Shown: positions 16,302 to 23,851 of the stretch, piece by piece
Layout of the letters: the number at the start of each line of letters is the position of its first letter
Numbering within the stretch: position 1 is the first letter of the stretch
Assembly: GCF_023897065.1 (NCBI RefSeq)
Contig: NZ_JAMHIV010000036.1
Coordinates: forward strand, 44,238-108,237
Length of the DNA: 64,000 bases
Source of the DNA: Crossiella sp. SN42
Lineage (GTDB): Bacteria; Actinomycetota; Actinomycetes; Mycobacteriales; Pseudonocardiaceae
Direction: 5' to 3'
Translations under genes and position numbers: made by a program
Notes under the pieces: model-generated
What the model saw: only the letters and a program-made list of their open reading frames with translations
Database searches by the model: none
What the model was told of the DNA's origin: nothing

Positions 16302-17387
16302 TCACAAGCAGGAGTAAACCGCCGGTACCAGCCGCTGCCATCGGGGGTCCGCGCCGTGCAAGGTGGTGATCGTGCGGCTCGGCGTGAACCCGAAGCCCAG
16401 CCTGGCGTCCGGATCGGCGAACCCGAGCGCGCCGCCCGCGCCGGGATGCCCGAAGGCCCGCGGACCGGGGGAGAACGGCCTGAGCTCGCCGGGGAGCATG
16501 AATCCGAGGCTGAACCTGGTGTGCCCCAGCAGCACCGCGTCCCGGCCCGCTGAGCGCTCCTCGACCGCGCCGGGCAGGTCCTGGCAGGCCAGAGCGCCGT
16601 AGAGCTCGGCGAGCGCGCGGGCGTTGCCGTGGCCGTTGGCGGCCGGGATCTCCGCCTGCCGCCAGCGCGGGTCGGCCACCAGATCGGGGGTCAGCAGATC
16701 GGGCGGGTTGACGAAGGCGAGCGCGGCCATCGACGTGCGGTCGCCCAGCGCGGCCAGCAGCTCGCGGCCGGGCCGGCCGGGGCCGGGCGGGACCAGCGGC
16801 GCGGCGGTGATCGGCGCGGCGCGGTGGGCCTGCGCGAGCGGCAGGCCGATGTGCAGGTCGAGGCCGAGCTGTGCGACCAGCTCGCGCGGGGTGCGGCCGG
16901 AGACCCGGCGCAGCACCTCGCCGACCAGCCAGCCCCAGGTCACCGGGTGGTAGCCGTGCGCGGTGCCCGGCTCCCACCAGGGCTGTTCAGCGGCCAGCGC
17001 GGCGGTCAGGTGCGCCCAGTCGAACAGCGCGCCCGGCGGCTGGGCAGCGCGCAGTGCGGGCAGTCCGGCGCGGTGCGCGAGCAGGTCGGCGACCGTGGCC
17101 GGCGCGGTGAACTCCGGCCAGTACCGGGTCACCGGCGCTTCGGGGTCCAACTGCCCGCGCTCGATGAGCCGGTGCGCGCACACCGCGAGCACGCCCTTGG
17201 TCACCGAGAACAGGTTCACCACGGTGGCCCGCTGCCAGGGCCCGCCCCACAGGTCGACCACGGTGCGACCGGCCACCCGGACCGACACCGCCGCGCCCGA
17301 GTCCTCACCTGCGGCGAACCCGGCCGCGAAGGCCTCCCGGACCGCGGCGAAGGCGGGATCGCAGTGGCCGTTGACCGTAAGCTCCAC
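16302..17387 (-). CDS. Serine beta-lactamase-like hydrolase (EstB type)
   Basis: A 361-aa protein of the class C beta-lactamase/esterase family. The catalytic Ser-Lys pair is in FSVTKG (about residue 70); a Tyr motif is likely in HGYHPVTWGWLVGEVL and a GHPGAGG segment replaces the KTG box, as in actinobacterial esterases. No signal peptide, so probably cytoplasmic. GTG 17387 is preferred to ATG 17417 because the latter would sit inside the MarR operator. It is divergent from the marR-like gene at 17444 and probably repressed by that protein. Confidence 0.75.
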   Translation of the reverse strand: MELTVNGHCDPAFAAVREAFAAGFAAGEDSGAAVSVRVAGRTVVDLWGGPWQRATVVNLFSVTKGVLAVCAHRLIERGQLDPEAPVTRYWPEFTAPATVADLLAHRAGLPALRAAQPPGALFDWAHLTAALAAEQPWWEPGTAHGYHPVTWGWLVGEVLRRVSGRTPRELVAQLGLDLHIGLPLAQAHRAAPITAAPLVPPGPGRPGRELLAALGDRTSMAALAFVNPPDLLTPDLVADPRWRQAEIPAANGHGNARALAELYGALACQDLPGAVEERSAGRDAVLLGHTRFSLGFMLPGELRPFSPGPRAFGHPGAGGALGFADPDARLGFGFTPSRTITTLHGADPRWQRLVPAVYSCL

Positions 17388-17397
17388 GCAACTAGTC

Positions 17398-17421
17398 AAC
17401 CACAGTTGCGCAACCATGGTT
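17398..17421. promoter_or_regulatory. Palindromic operator between MarR and hydrolase genes
   Basis: A 24-bp palindrome, AACCACAGTTGC followed by GCAACCATGGTT, with 10 of 12 symmetric pairs and the core GTTGCGCAAC perfect. It sits 11 bases before the hydrolase start and 23 before the marR start, where a MarR dimer could control both promoters. Confidence 0.65.
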
Positions 17422-17443
17422 TCGTAAATTCGGAGGGACCGCC

Positions 17444-17920
17444 GTGCTCGACCCGGCCGACGATCTTGTGCTGCTGTTCACCGCGCTGTCCGCGGCCGCC
17501 GACGCGGAGGTGCGCCGCCGGGTGGAGGCGGCCGGGTTCACCGGGCTGCGGCAGGCGCACGGCTACCTGTTCCAGCACCTCATCCCCGGTCCGGCCCGGA
17601 TCTCCGAGCTGGCGGCCAAGCTCGGCATGACCCCGCAGGGGGTGTCCAAGACGGTGACCGAGCTGGCGCGTCTGGGATACGCGCGGCGCAGCGTGGACGA
17701 GGGCGACCAGCGGGGCCGGGTGGTCGAGCTGACCGAGCGGGGACTCGGCGCGGTCGAGGCGGCCCGCACCGCGCGAGCTGATCTTCGGGCCCACTACCAG
17801 GAGGTTCTCGGCCCGGCCGCGGCCGAGGCGGTGCTGTCCGGGTTGCGCAGGCTGGCGGTGCGGACCGGGGCGCTGGCTGAGCTGACCGCGCGCCGGTTGC
17901 GGCCCATACACGGGACCTGA
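17444..17920 (+). CDS. MarR-family transcriptional regulator
   Basis: A 158-aa winged-helix protein: the recognition region is ARISELAAKLGMTPQGVSKTVTEL, followed by the wing YARRSVDEGDQRGRVVELTERG, the classic MarR pattern. GTG 17444 has CGGAGGGA upstream. The gene is divergent from the beta-lactamase-like hydrolase with a palindrome between them, so auto-regulation and control of that hydrolase are likely. The ligand is unknown. Confidence 0.9.
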   Translation: MLDPADDLVLLFTALSAAADAEVRRRVEAAGFTGLRQAHGYLFQHLIPGPARISELAAKLGMTPQGVSKTVTELARLGYARRSVDEGDQRGRVVELTERGLGAVEAARTARADLRAHYQEVLGPAAAEAVLSGLRRLAVRTGALAELTARRLRPIHGT

Positions 17921-18014
17921 CCCTCCGTGGTTACCCAGTGGTATCTGTCACCAAACTTCGCCCTTTGAACCCCTAAAGCTTGCTTCCCGTTATCGCAGGT
18001 GGTTACCGTCCCGG

Positions 18015-18116
18015 CCGAACGTCACGGTTCGGTCACGCGAGACAACCTGTGGTGGACCCCGAATCCGCCACAGACCCGGATCCCCCGCCGGGTGTCTCGA
18101 CCGGGCTCCCCGAGAC
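18015..18116 (+). promoter_or_regulatory. Structured 5' leader of the M23 peptidase gene
   Basis: Four hairpins in a row: 18015-18032 (CCGAAC/GTTCGG), 18047-18073 (CTGTGGTGGA/TCCGCCACAG, one G-U pair), 18074-18093 (ACCCGG/CCGGGT) and 18094-18116 (GTCTCG/CGAGAC). The last three abut with no free base between them and end at the ribosome-binding site GGAAGGG. GTGGTTACC occurs at 17927 and again at 17999. Candidate cis-acting RNA or riboswitch; it lacks the end motif I would expect of a c-di-AMP (ydaO) riboswitch. Confidence 0.55.
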
Positions 18117-18133
18117 GGAAGGGCAACGAGTCT

Positions 18134-18937
18134 GTGGCTCGACATAGAGCCCGCGCCACCACCCCGAAGTGGCGCGGAAGCACGATGGCGGCTGCCGCCG
18201 CATTGACCACGACGGTCGTGGTGGGCAGCCCATTCCAGTTGATGACCTCCTCGACCTCGGAGGCCAACCCCGAGCCGGCCGACCTGCAGGCGAACTTCGC
18301 CGGGGTCGCCCGATCGGCCCCGGAGGTCCTGCCGAGGGCGGTGACCACCGACCCCGGCATCGAACTGGCCAAGCTGGCCAAGGCCGAGCGGATCGCCGAC
18401 GAGCGCCAGTCCGCCCAGAAGGCCGAGGCGGAGAAGGTCGAAGCCGAGAAGGCCAAGGCCGAGGCGGAGAAGGCGGAGGCCGAGAAGGTCGCCGCCGAGG
18501 CGGCCAAGCGGGCCGCGGCCGCGGCGGCCAAGTCCGCCAGCAAGCCCGGCGGCGAGTTCGTCCGGCCCGCCGAGGGCCGGTTCACCTCGAACTTCGGCAT
18601 GCGCGGCGGCACCATGCACTACGGCGTGGACATCGCCAACTCGATCGGCACCCCGATCCTGTCCGCCGCCGACGGCACCGTGGTCGAGTCCGGCCCGGCC
18701 AGCGGCTTCGGCCTGTGGGTGCGGGTGCAGCACAACGACGGCACGATCACCGTCTACGGCCACATCAACGCCTCCATGGTCCGCGCGGGCCAGAAGGTGC
18801 AGGCCGGGCAGCAGATCGCGACCATGGGCAACCGCGGCCAGTCCAGCGGACCGCACCTGCACTTCGAGGTGTGGGCGCCAGGCGGCAAAAAGGTGAACCC
18901 CGGCACCTGGTTGGCCGAACGGGGCATTCGCCTCTAA
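18134..18937 (+). CDS. M23-family peptidoglycan endopeptidase with coiled coil
   Basis: A 267-aa exported protein. A basic start and hydrophobic segment (STMAAAAALTTTVVVGSPF) form the signal or anchor; residues about 95-140 are a Lys/Glu/Ala coiled coil (AEAEKVEAEKAKAEAEK); residues about 150-267 are an M23/LytM domain with HYGVD and HLHFE zinc-ligand motifs and GRFTSNFGMRGG. Such enzymes cleave peptidoglycan cross-bridges or activate amidases. GTG 18134 follows GGAAGGG; the frame is open from 17999, but that part coincides with the structured leader. Confidence 0.85.
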   Translation: MARHRARATTPKWRGSTMAAAAALTTTVVVGSPFQLMTSSTSEANPEPADLQANFAGVARSAPEVLPRAVTTDPGIELAKLAKAERIADERQSAQKAEAEKVEAEKAKAEAEKAEAEKVAAEAAKRAAAAAAKSASKPGGEFVRPAEGRFTSNFGMRGGTMHYGVDIANSIGTPILSAADGTVVESGPASGFGLWVRVQHNDGTITVYGHINASMVRAGQKVQAGQQIATMGNRGQSSGPHLHFEVWAPGGKKVNPGTWLAERGIRL

Positions 18938-18986
18938 CCCCGATAGCGGCTGGTGAGAGCCCCTGGGTTCGTAGCAGTCTCGGACC

Positions 18987-19487
18987 ATGATCCGGGTGGG
19001 CGGTGGACGTGCGCGGCATCGCGCGCGTCCACTGTCCGACGCCCAGGCCGAGCAGCTGGTCGCGGTGATCGCCACCGCCGAGTGGAAGCGCCTGGTGCGC
19101 CGCCGCGTCATCGAGCTGGCCGGTCAGCAGCTGTGGACCTCGTTCCAGTTCGGCCTGCGCCCGGCCAGCTGCCGCCGCCTGGCCCGGCAGTCCCGCAGGC
19201 TGCTCTCGCCCAACGTGTTCCGCCGGGCCGCGGCCAGGGCGGGCGGGTTCCTGCCCGGCCGGTGGTCGGTGGAGCGCAAGATCGCCAACCGGGTGCGCCG
19301 CGGCTGCCGGCTGCCCGGCGAGCAGGGCAGGCTGGCCACCGCGCGGGCGCTCCAGGTGCTCGGCGTCTACGCCTGCGTCCGCATGCAGCGGCCGCCCGCG
19401 GAGTGTCAGTGCCTCAACGACCTCACCAAGGAGCTGTCCCCGCAGGGCCTCACCCGCAGCCTGCGTGAGGCGCTGACCCGGGTCTAG
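18987..19487 (+). CDS. Hypothetical basic protein
   Basis: A 166-aa arginine-rich protein. A predicted helix DAQAEQLVAVIATAEWKRLVRRRVIEL is followed by basic stretches (RLARQSRRLLSPNVFRRAAARAG) and a Cys-containing segment near residue 140 (CVRMQRPPAECQCLNDLTKEL). No signal peptide or catalytic motif is visible. I do not recognise it. ATG 18987 has only a weak ribosome-binding site. It stands 49 bases after the M23 gene and could share its transcript. Confidence 0.6.
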   Translation: MIRVGGGRARHRARPLSDAQAEQLVAVIATAEWKRLVRRRVIELAGQQLWTSFQFGLRPASCRRLARQSRRLLSPNVFRRAAARAGGFLPGRWSVERKIANRVRRGCRLPGEQGRLATARALQVLGVYACVRMQRPPAECQCLNDLTKELSPQGLTRSLREALTRV

Positions 19488-19609
19488 CGATTACCGGGTA
19501 AGGTTGTTGTTACCGAGGGTATGTCGCGCGGAGGCAATCAAGCTGACGCCGCCTTGGGCGCACCACGATTCCCGGTCGGCATTCGCTGGCCGGAGGCGGG
19601 AGCGCCGGG

Positions 19610-19759
19610 ATGAGTTCGGAACCACGTATGGCCGCCGGCAAAGAGCCGGTTTGCCTAGCCTGCCCGCACGCCTGGCACGACCACGACCAGATCGCCGCGC
19701 GGTACTGCGCGGCGTCCGCGAGCAGCGGACTCAACCGAGGTTGTGTCTGCCCGGGTTAG
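19610..19759 (+). CDS. Small Cys/His-rich protein, RGCVC type
   Basis: A 49-aa protein: CLACPHAWHDHD, then RYC and the C-terminal RGCVCPG. The CxxC, clustered His and CxC arrangement looks like a zinc- or metal-binding knuckle. The ending matches the small actinobacterial family named after the RGCVC motif (from memory). ATG 19610 has GGGAG seven bases upstream, and the stop leads straight into the ribosome-binding site of the 52-aa gene, so the two are coupled. Function unknown. Confidence 0.75.
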   Translation: MSSEPRMAAGKEPVCLACPHAWHDHDQIAARYCAASASSGLNRGCVCPG

Positions 19760-19770
19760 GAGAACTCCCC

Positions 19771-19929
19771 ATGACCACCACCATTACCCCCATGTCCCGC
19801 TACGACCGCCGGATCGAACTGGTCAAGAACACGCTGCGGGAAAATTCCAAGCTCAGCGAGAAGGACGCCACCGCGCTGGCCGCACACGTGCTGCACGCGA
19901 TGGACCATATCGCCGAGACCGTCCGCTGA
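19771..19929 (+). CDS. Small helical protein, possibly DUF6307
   Basis: A 52-aa protein: SRYDRRIELVKNTLRENSKLSEKDATALAAHVLHAMDHI, one helix-turn-helix-like alpha hairpin. The pattern recalls the DUF6307 family; I give that name from memory and with reserve. TAGGAGAA precedes ATG 19771. It lies 11 bases after the RGCVC gene and its TGA stop overlaps a possible CTG start of the dehydrogenase that follows, which suggests a three-gene unit. Confidence 0.7.
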   Translation: MTTTITPMSRYDRRIELVKNTLRENSKLSEKDATALAAHVLHAMDHIAETVR

Positions 19930-19952
19930 GCGCGGCCCGGCTCAACCTCGGC

Positions 19953-21083
19953 GTGCTGGCGCGCTCAACCAAGGAAAACGAGCGCAGGCTGCCGATCCAC
20001 CCCGCTCACCTGCGGCTGATCGATGCCGCGCTCCGGGAGAACATCTTCCTGGAGCGCGGCTACGGCGCCGGTTTCGGCATCTCCGACGAGGAGCTCGCAC
20101 CCCACGTCGGCGGGCTGCGCTCGCGGGAGTGGCTGCTCGCCGAGTGCGAGGGGATCCTGCACCTCAAGCCGATGCCGACGGACGTCGCCGCGCTGAGCGA
20201 GGGCCAGCTGCTGTGGGGCTGGCCGCACTGCGTGCAGAACGCCGAGATCACCCAGCTCGCGGTGGACCGGAAGCTGACCCTGATCGCCTTCGAGGCGATG
20301 AACCACTGGACCGCCGACGGCGGGTTCAGCTTGCACGTCTTCCACAAGAACAACGAGCTGGCCGGCTACTGCTCGGTGCTGCACGCCATGCAGCTCGTGG
20401 GCAGCACCGGGGACTACGGCAGGCGGTTGCGAGCGGTGGTGATCGGCTTCGGCGCCACCGCGCGCGGGGCGGTGACCGCGCTCAACGCGCACGGCGTGCA
20501 CGAGGTGACCGTGCTGACCGGCCGTGGGGTCACCGCGGTCGGCTCACCGATCCACTCCGCGCGGATCAAGCACCTGGAGCACAACGGCGATCCGCAGAGC
20601 AGCCACGTGCTGGCCGACCAGGGCCGGGTGCCGCTGGCGGAGTTCCTCGGCGAGCACGACATCATCGTCAACTGCGTGCTGCAGCGCACCGACGCGCCGC
20701 TGACCTTCCTGACCGAGGCGGACCTGCCCGCCCTGACCCCTGGCACCCTTGTCGTGGACGTCTCCTGCGACGAGGGCATGGGGTTCAGCTGGGCCCGGCC
20801 GACCACGTTCACCGAGCCCATGTTCACCGTGGGCGACAACATCCACTACTACGGCGTCGACCACAGCCCCTCGCACCTGTGGAACTCGGCCACCTGGGAG
20901 ATCAGCCAGGCGGTGCTGCCGCACCTGGCGACCGTGCTCGACGGCCCGGAGGCCTGGGAGGGCGACGACATCCTGCGGCGCGCCACCGAGATCCGCGACG
21001 GCGTGATCCAGAACCCGGACATCCTGTCCTTCCAGCACCGGTCGGCGGACTACCCGCACCTCGTCCTGCCCGGCGTCGCTTAG
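19953..21083 (+). CDS. AlaDH/PNT-family dehydrogenase, possibly N5-(carboxyethyl)ornithine synthase
   Basis: At least 376 aa. The N-terminal domain carries KENERRLPIHP and ERGYGAGFGISDEEL, typical of alanine dehydrogenase/transhydrogenase N-domains; the nucleotide-binding domain has RAVVIGFGATARGAVTAL with a GxGxxxxG-type turn. The HKNNELAGYCSVLHAMQ and VTVLTGRGV stretches match my recollection of actinobacterial proteins named N5-(carboxyethyl)ornithine synthase, which reductively join pyruvate to ornithine; the exact reaction is unproven. GTG 19953 is the first canonical start, but it cuts into the expected first beta strand (LNLGVLARS); CTG 19926, overlapping the previous stop, would restore it. 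Convergent four-base overlap with the ABC ATPase gene. Confidence 0.7.
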   Translation: MLARSTKENERRLPIHPAHLRLIDAALRENIFLERGYGAGFGISDEELAPHVGGLRSREWLLAECEGILHLKPMPTDVAALSEGQLLWGWPHCVQNAEITQLAVDRKLTLIAFEAMNHWTADGGFSLHVFHKNNELAGYCSVLHAMQLVGSTGDYGRRLRAVVIGFGATARGAVTALNAHGVHEVTVLTGRGVTAVGSPIHSARIKHLEHNGDPQSSHVLADQGRVPLAEFLGEHDIIVNCVLQRTDAPLTFLTEADLPALTPGTLVVDVSCDEGMGFSWARPTTFTEPMFTVGDNIHYYGVDHSPSHLWNSATWEISQAVLPHLATVLDGPEAWEGDDILRRATEIRDGVIQNPDILSFQHRSADYPHLVLPGVA

Positions 21084-21829
21084 AGCCGTCCGGCCGCGAT
21101 GATGCGGCTGAGGAACTGCCGGGTGCGGGGCTCGACCGGATCGCCGAGCACCTGCTCCGGCGGGCCCTGTTCCAGCAGCACGCCGCCGTCGAGGAAGCAG
21201 ACCCGGTCGGCGACCTGTTTGGCGAAGCCCATCTCGTGCGTGGCCATCAGCAGCGTGCGGCCCTGCCCGGCGAGCTCGCGCACCAGGGAGAGCACCTCGC
21301 CGACCAGTTCCGGGTCGAGGGCGCTGGTGATCTCATCCAGCAGCAGCAGGCGCGGCTCGTAGGCCAGGGCGCGGGCGATGGCCACCCGCTGCTGCTGGCC
21401 GCCGGAGAGCCGGTCCGGGTAGCTGCTCGCCTTGTCCGCCAGGCCGACCCTGGCCAGCAGCGCCAGCGCCTGCTCCTCGGCCTGTCCCCGGTCGACCTTG
21501 TGCACGACCCTGGGCGCCAGGGTGACGTTGTCCAGCACGGACAGGTGCGGGAACAGGTTGAACGCCTGGAACACCACGCCCATCCGCCGCCTGGCCACAT
21601 CCGGGTCGGTGCGCGGGTGCGAGATGTCCTCGCCGTCGAGCAGGATCTGCCCGTCGTCCAGCTCCTCCAACAGGTTCACGCAGCGCAGCAGGGTGGACTT
21701 GCCGGAGCCGGAGGCGCCGATCAGCACCACCACCTCGTGCTCGGCCACGTCCAGGTCGACCCCGCCGAGCACCGGGTTCCCGTGGTAGCGCTTGACGAGG
21801 TTGCGCACCCGGAGCACGGGTTCGCTCAT
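21080..21829 (-). CDS. Polar amino-acid ABC transporter ATPase
   Basis: A 249-aa ABC ATPase: Walker A GASGSGKST, Q-loop VFQAFNLFPH, signature LSGGQQQR, Walker B RLLLLDEITSALDP and switch His in LMATHEM. It matches GlnQ/HisP-type subunits in length and motif detail. ATG 21829 overlaps the permease stop (ATGA); last gene of the solute-binding protein-permease-ATPase operon. It energises uptake of an amino acid; the substrate cannot be read from the sequence. Confidence 0.93.
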   Translation of the reverse strand: MSEPVLRVRNLVKRYHGNPVLGGVDLDVAEHEVVVLIGASGSGKSTLLRCVNLLEELDDGQILLDGEDISHPRTDPDVARRRMGVVFQAFNLFPHLSVLDNVTLAPRVVHKVDRGQAEEQALALLARVGLADKASSYPDRLSGGQQQRVAIARALAYEPRLLLLDEITSALDPELVGEVLSLVRELAGQGRTLLMATHEMGFAKQVADRVCFLDGGVLLEQGPPEQVLGDPVEPRTRQFLSRIIAAGRL

Positions 21830-22677
21830 GCCACACCTCCGCCGGACTGCCGGCGCGCCGCCCGCGCGCTCGCCCAGTCGGCCAGTCGGCCGGACGGCAC
21901 CGCCAGCAGCACGAACAGCAGCCCGGCGAGCACGTACGGGGTGAAGTTGTAGGCGGTGGCCGAGGAGATCTGCGCCGCGCGCACCGCGTCCACCGCGCCC
22001 AGCACCGAGATCAGGCCGCAGTCCTTCTGCAGCGCCACGAAGTCGTTGAGCAGCGGCGGCAGCACCCGGCGCACCGCCTGCGGCAGCACCACGATCCGCA
22101 TGGTCTGGGCGTGGGTGAGCCCGATCGAGCGGGCCGAGGCGCGCTGCGAGGGGTGCACCGAGTCGATGCCGGCCCGGAAGACCTCGGCCACGTAGGCGGA
22201 GTAGACCAGCACCAGCGCGATCGAGCCCAGGATCACCGGCTCGTTCGGGATGCCGGTCAGCCGCAGTCCGGGCAGGCCGAAGCCGACCAGGTACAGCACG
22301 ATGATCAGCGGCAGACCGCGGAAGAGGTCCACGTAGCCGGTGGCCAGCGCGCGCAGCGGGAACCACACCGGGCCGCGCAGCGTGCGCAGCGCGGCCACCG
22401 CCAGGCCCAGCGCCAGGATCAGCACCTCGCAGACCACCAGCACCCTGACGTTGAGCCACAGCCCGTCCAGCACCGTGGGCAGCGCCTTGACCGCGGCCTC
22501 GTAGTTGAAGAACGAGTCGCGCACCCGTGGCCAGCCCGGCGCGCTGGTGATGGTCAGCCAGGCCGCCACCGCGAAGACCACTGTGGACAGCAAAGCGACC
22601 ACAGTGGACTTGCGGCGGCGGGATCGCTGGTACGCCAGGCGTTCCCGCTGGATCGAGCTGGGTTCCACTGTGGTCAC
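21826..22677 (-). CDS. Polar amino-acid ABC transporter permease
   Basis: A 283-aa membrane protein with about five or six transmembrane helices and the HisMQ-type domain (VLDGLWLNVRVLVVCEVLILALG, YVDLFRGLPLIIVLYL). The EAA loop is RASARSIGLTHAQTMRIVVLPQA, which docks on the ATPase. GTG 22677 overlaps the stop of the binding-protein gene (GTGA) and its own stop overlaps the ATPase start, giving tight coupling. A long basic N-terminus precedes the first helix. Confidence 0.92.
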   Translation of the reverse strand: MTTVEPSSIQRERLAYQRSRRRKSTVVALLSTVVFAVAAWLTITSAPGWPRVRDSFFNYEAAVKALPTVLDGLWLNVRVLVVCEVLILALGLAVAALRTLRGPVWFPLRALATGYVDLFRGLPLIIVLYLVGFGLPGLRLTGIPNEPVILGSIALVLVYSAYVAEVFRAGIDSVHPSQRASARSIGLTHAQTMRIVVLPQAVRRVLPPLLNDFVALQKDCGLISVLGAVDAVRAAQISSATAYNFTPYVLAGLLFVLLAVPSGRLADWASARAARRQSGGGVA

Positions 22678-23528
22678 GAGAGCTCCGGCGCCTTGCCGGC
22701 CGCGGCCAGCCACTCCTGCTCCAGCTTGGCCAGCGTGCCGTCCGCGCGCAGCGCCTCCACCGCCTTGGTGAAGCAGCCGGTGAGCGCGCTGCCCTTGTCC
22801 AGCACCGCGCCGAACTGCTCCGGCTTGCCGCCGCCCGCGGGCAGCTGGCCGACGATGACCGCCTCGGAGATCTCCGCCGAGGTGATGTAGAACGCGGTCG
22901 GCAGGTCCACCACCAGCGCCTGGATCTGGTTGTTGCGCAGGGCCTGCTTGGCGTCGTCGTTGGTGTTGTAGACCGAGGCCTGCTTCTTCGGCTTGACCTG
23001 GTTGGTCACCGCGTCGTAGCTGGTGGTGCCGACCTGGGCGCCCACGGTGAACCCGGCCAGCTCGGCCACCGACTTCGCGGTCGCCGCCGGGGACTCCTTC
23101 AGCGCCACCACGGCCTGGCGCACGGTGTAGTACGGGGCGGAGAAGTCCACCGCGTTGCGCCGCTCGTCGGTGATGGAGAACTGGTTCAGGTCCGCGTCGA
23201 AGGTCTTCGGGCCGGGCTGGATGGCCGCGTTGAACGGCACCCGCACCCAGCTGACCTCCTCCTTGGCGAAGCCGAGCTTGCCAGCCACGGCGTAGGCCAC
23301 CGCGGACTCGAAGCCCTTGCCGTTGGCCGGGTCGTTGCCGGTGAACCACGGCTCGTAGGCGGGCTCGTCGGTGCCGAAGGTGAGCTTGCCCGCGGCCACC
23401 GTCTTCAGTGAGCCCTTGGCGCAGTCCGAGGGACCGCTGGCCCCCGGTGATCCGCCCTGGTCAGCCGGGGCGCAGGCGGTGGCGGCCACGGCGAGGGCCA
23501 GTGTGGCGGCGAGGAGGGAAACGCGCAT
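22674..23528 (-). CDS. Amino-acid ABC transporter substrate-binding lipoprotein
   Basis: A 284-aa lipoprotein: signal peptide with lipobox ATAC near residue 20, then a family 3 solute-binding domain (LTFGTDEPAYEPWFTG, GFESAVAYAVAGKLGF, DFSAPYYTVRQAVVAL, VGAQVGTTSYDAV). Family 3 proteins bind polar amino acids, opines or related compounds at the membrane face. ATG 23528 directly precedes the signal peptide; the longer frame to 23774 is not supported. First gene of the transporter operon. Confidence 0.92.
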   Translation of the reverse strand: MRVSLLAATLALAVAATACAPADQGGSPGASGPSDCAKGSLKTVAAGKLTFGTDEPAYEPWFTGNDPANGKGFESAVAYAVAGKLGFAKEEVSWVRVPFNAAIQPGPKTFDADLNQFSITDERRNAVDFSAPYYTVRQAVVALKESPAATAKSVAELAGFTVGAQVGTTSYDAVTNQVKPKKQASVYNTNDDAKQALRNNQIQALVVDLPTAFYITSAEISEAVIVGQLPAGGGKPEQFGAVLDKGSALTGCFTKAVEALRADGTLAKLEQEWLAAAGKAPELS

Positions 23529-23667
23529 GCGCGCATCTAACCGCAGCGCCGCCGGGAACCGGAGCAGCCATGCGTTCGTTCCAATGGGCGGACACGTTTC
23601 CGGCGATTCGGACATGGCTCGTTCGGGTAGACCGGGAACACCCGACCGCTGAACTTGAGGAGTTGAG

Positions 23668-23844
23668 ATGGCCGGTCTGTTCTCCAAGCTCGCCCGGTTC
23701 GCTTCCAGCCCGAAGGGCCAACGACTGATCCACCAGGCCCGCACGCAGGCGTCCAAGCCGAAGAACCGGGCCAAGCTCCAGCGCCTGCTCGCCCGCCTGA
23801 CCGGCCGCGGCCGGGGTGGCGGTGGCGGTCACTACCGGCCCTGA
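23668..23844 (+). CDS. 58-aa basic peptide
   Basis: GAGGAG stands seven bases before ATG 23668. The product is strongly basic: an amphipathic start MAGLFSKLARFASSPKGQRL, several Lys/Arg clusters and a Gly-rich end (GRGRGGGGGHYRP). It is not obviously exported. Comparable short basic proteins occur as unannotated genes in related actinomycetes; DNA, RNA or membrane binding is possible. It is convergent with the C39-like gene, 7 bases apart. Good ribosome-binding site and codon use support it, but no family is recognised. Confidence 0.6.
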   Translation: MAGLFSKLARFASSPKGQRLIHQARTQASKPKNRAKLQRLLARLTGRGRGGGGGHYRP

Positions 23845-23851
23845 CCGTGCG

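Noticed and set aside
17921..18133. c-di-AMP (ydaO/yuaA) riboswitch for the M23 gene
   Set aside because: The gene context fits, but I cannot find the conserved 3' block of that class; reported instead as an unassigned structured leader.
17999..18133. N-terminal extension of the M23 protein from 17999
   Set aside because: The extension is Arg/Pro-rich, would bury the signal segment, and coincides with paired hairpins and the ribosome-binding site.
23570..23728. Overlapping frame starting MRSFQWADTF near 23570
   Set aside because: It overlaps the better supported 58-aa gene, which has a stronger ribosome-binding site and better composition.
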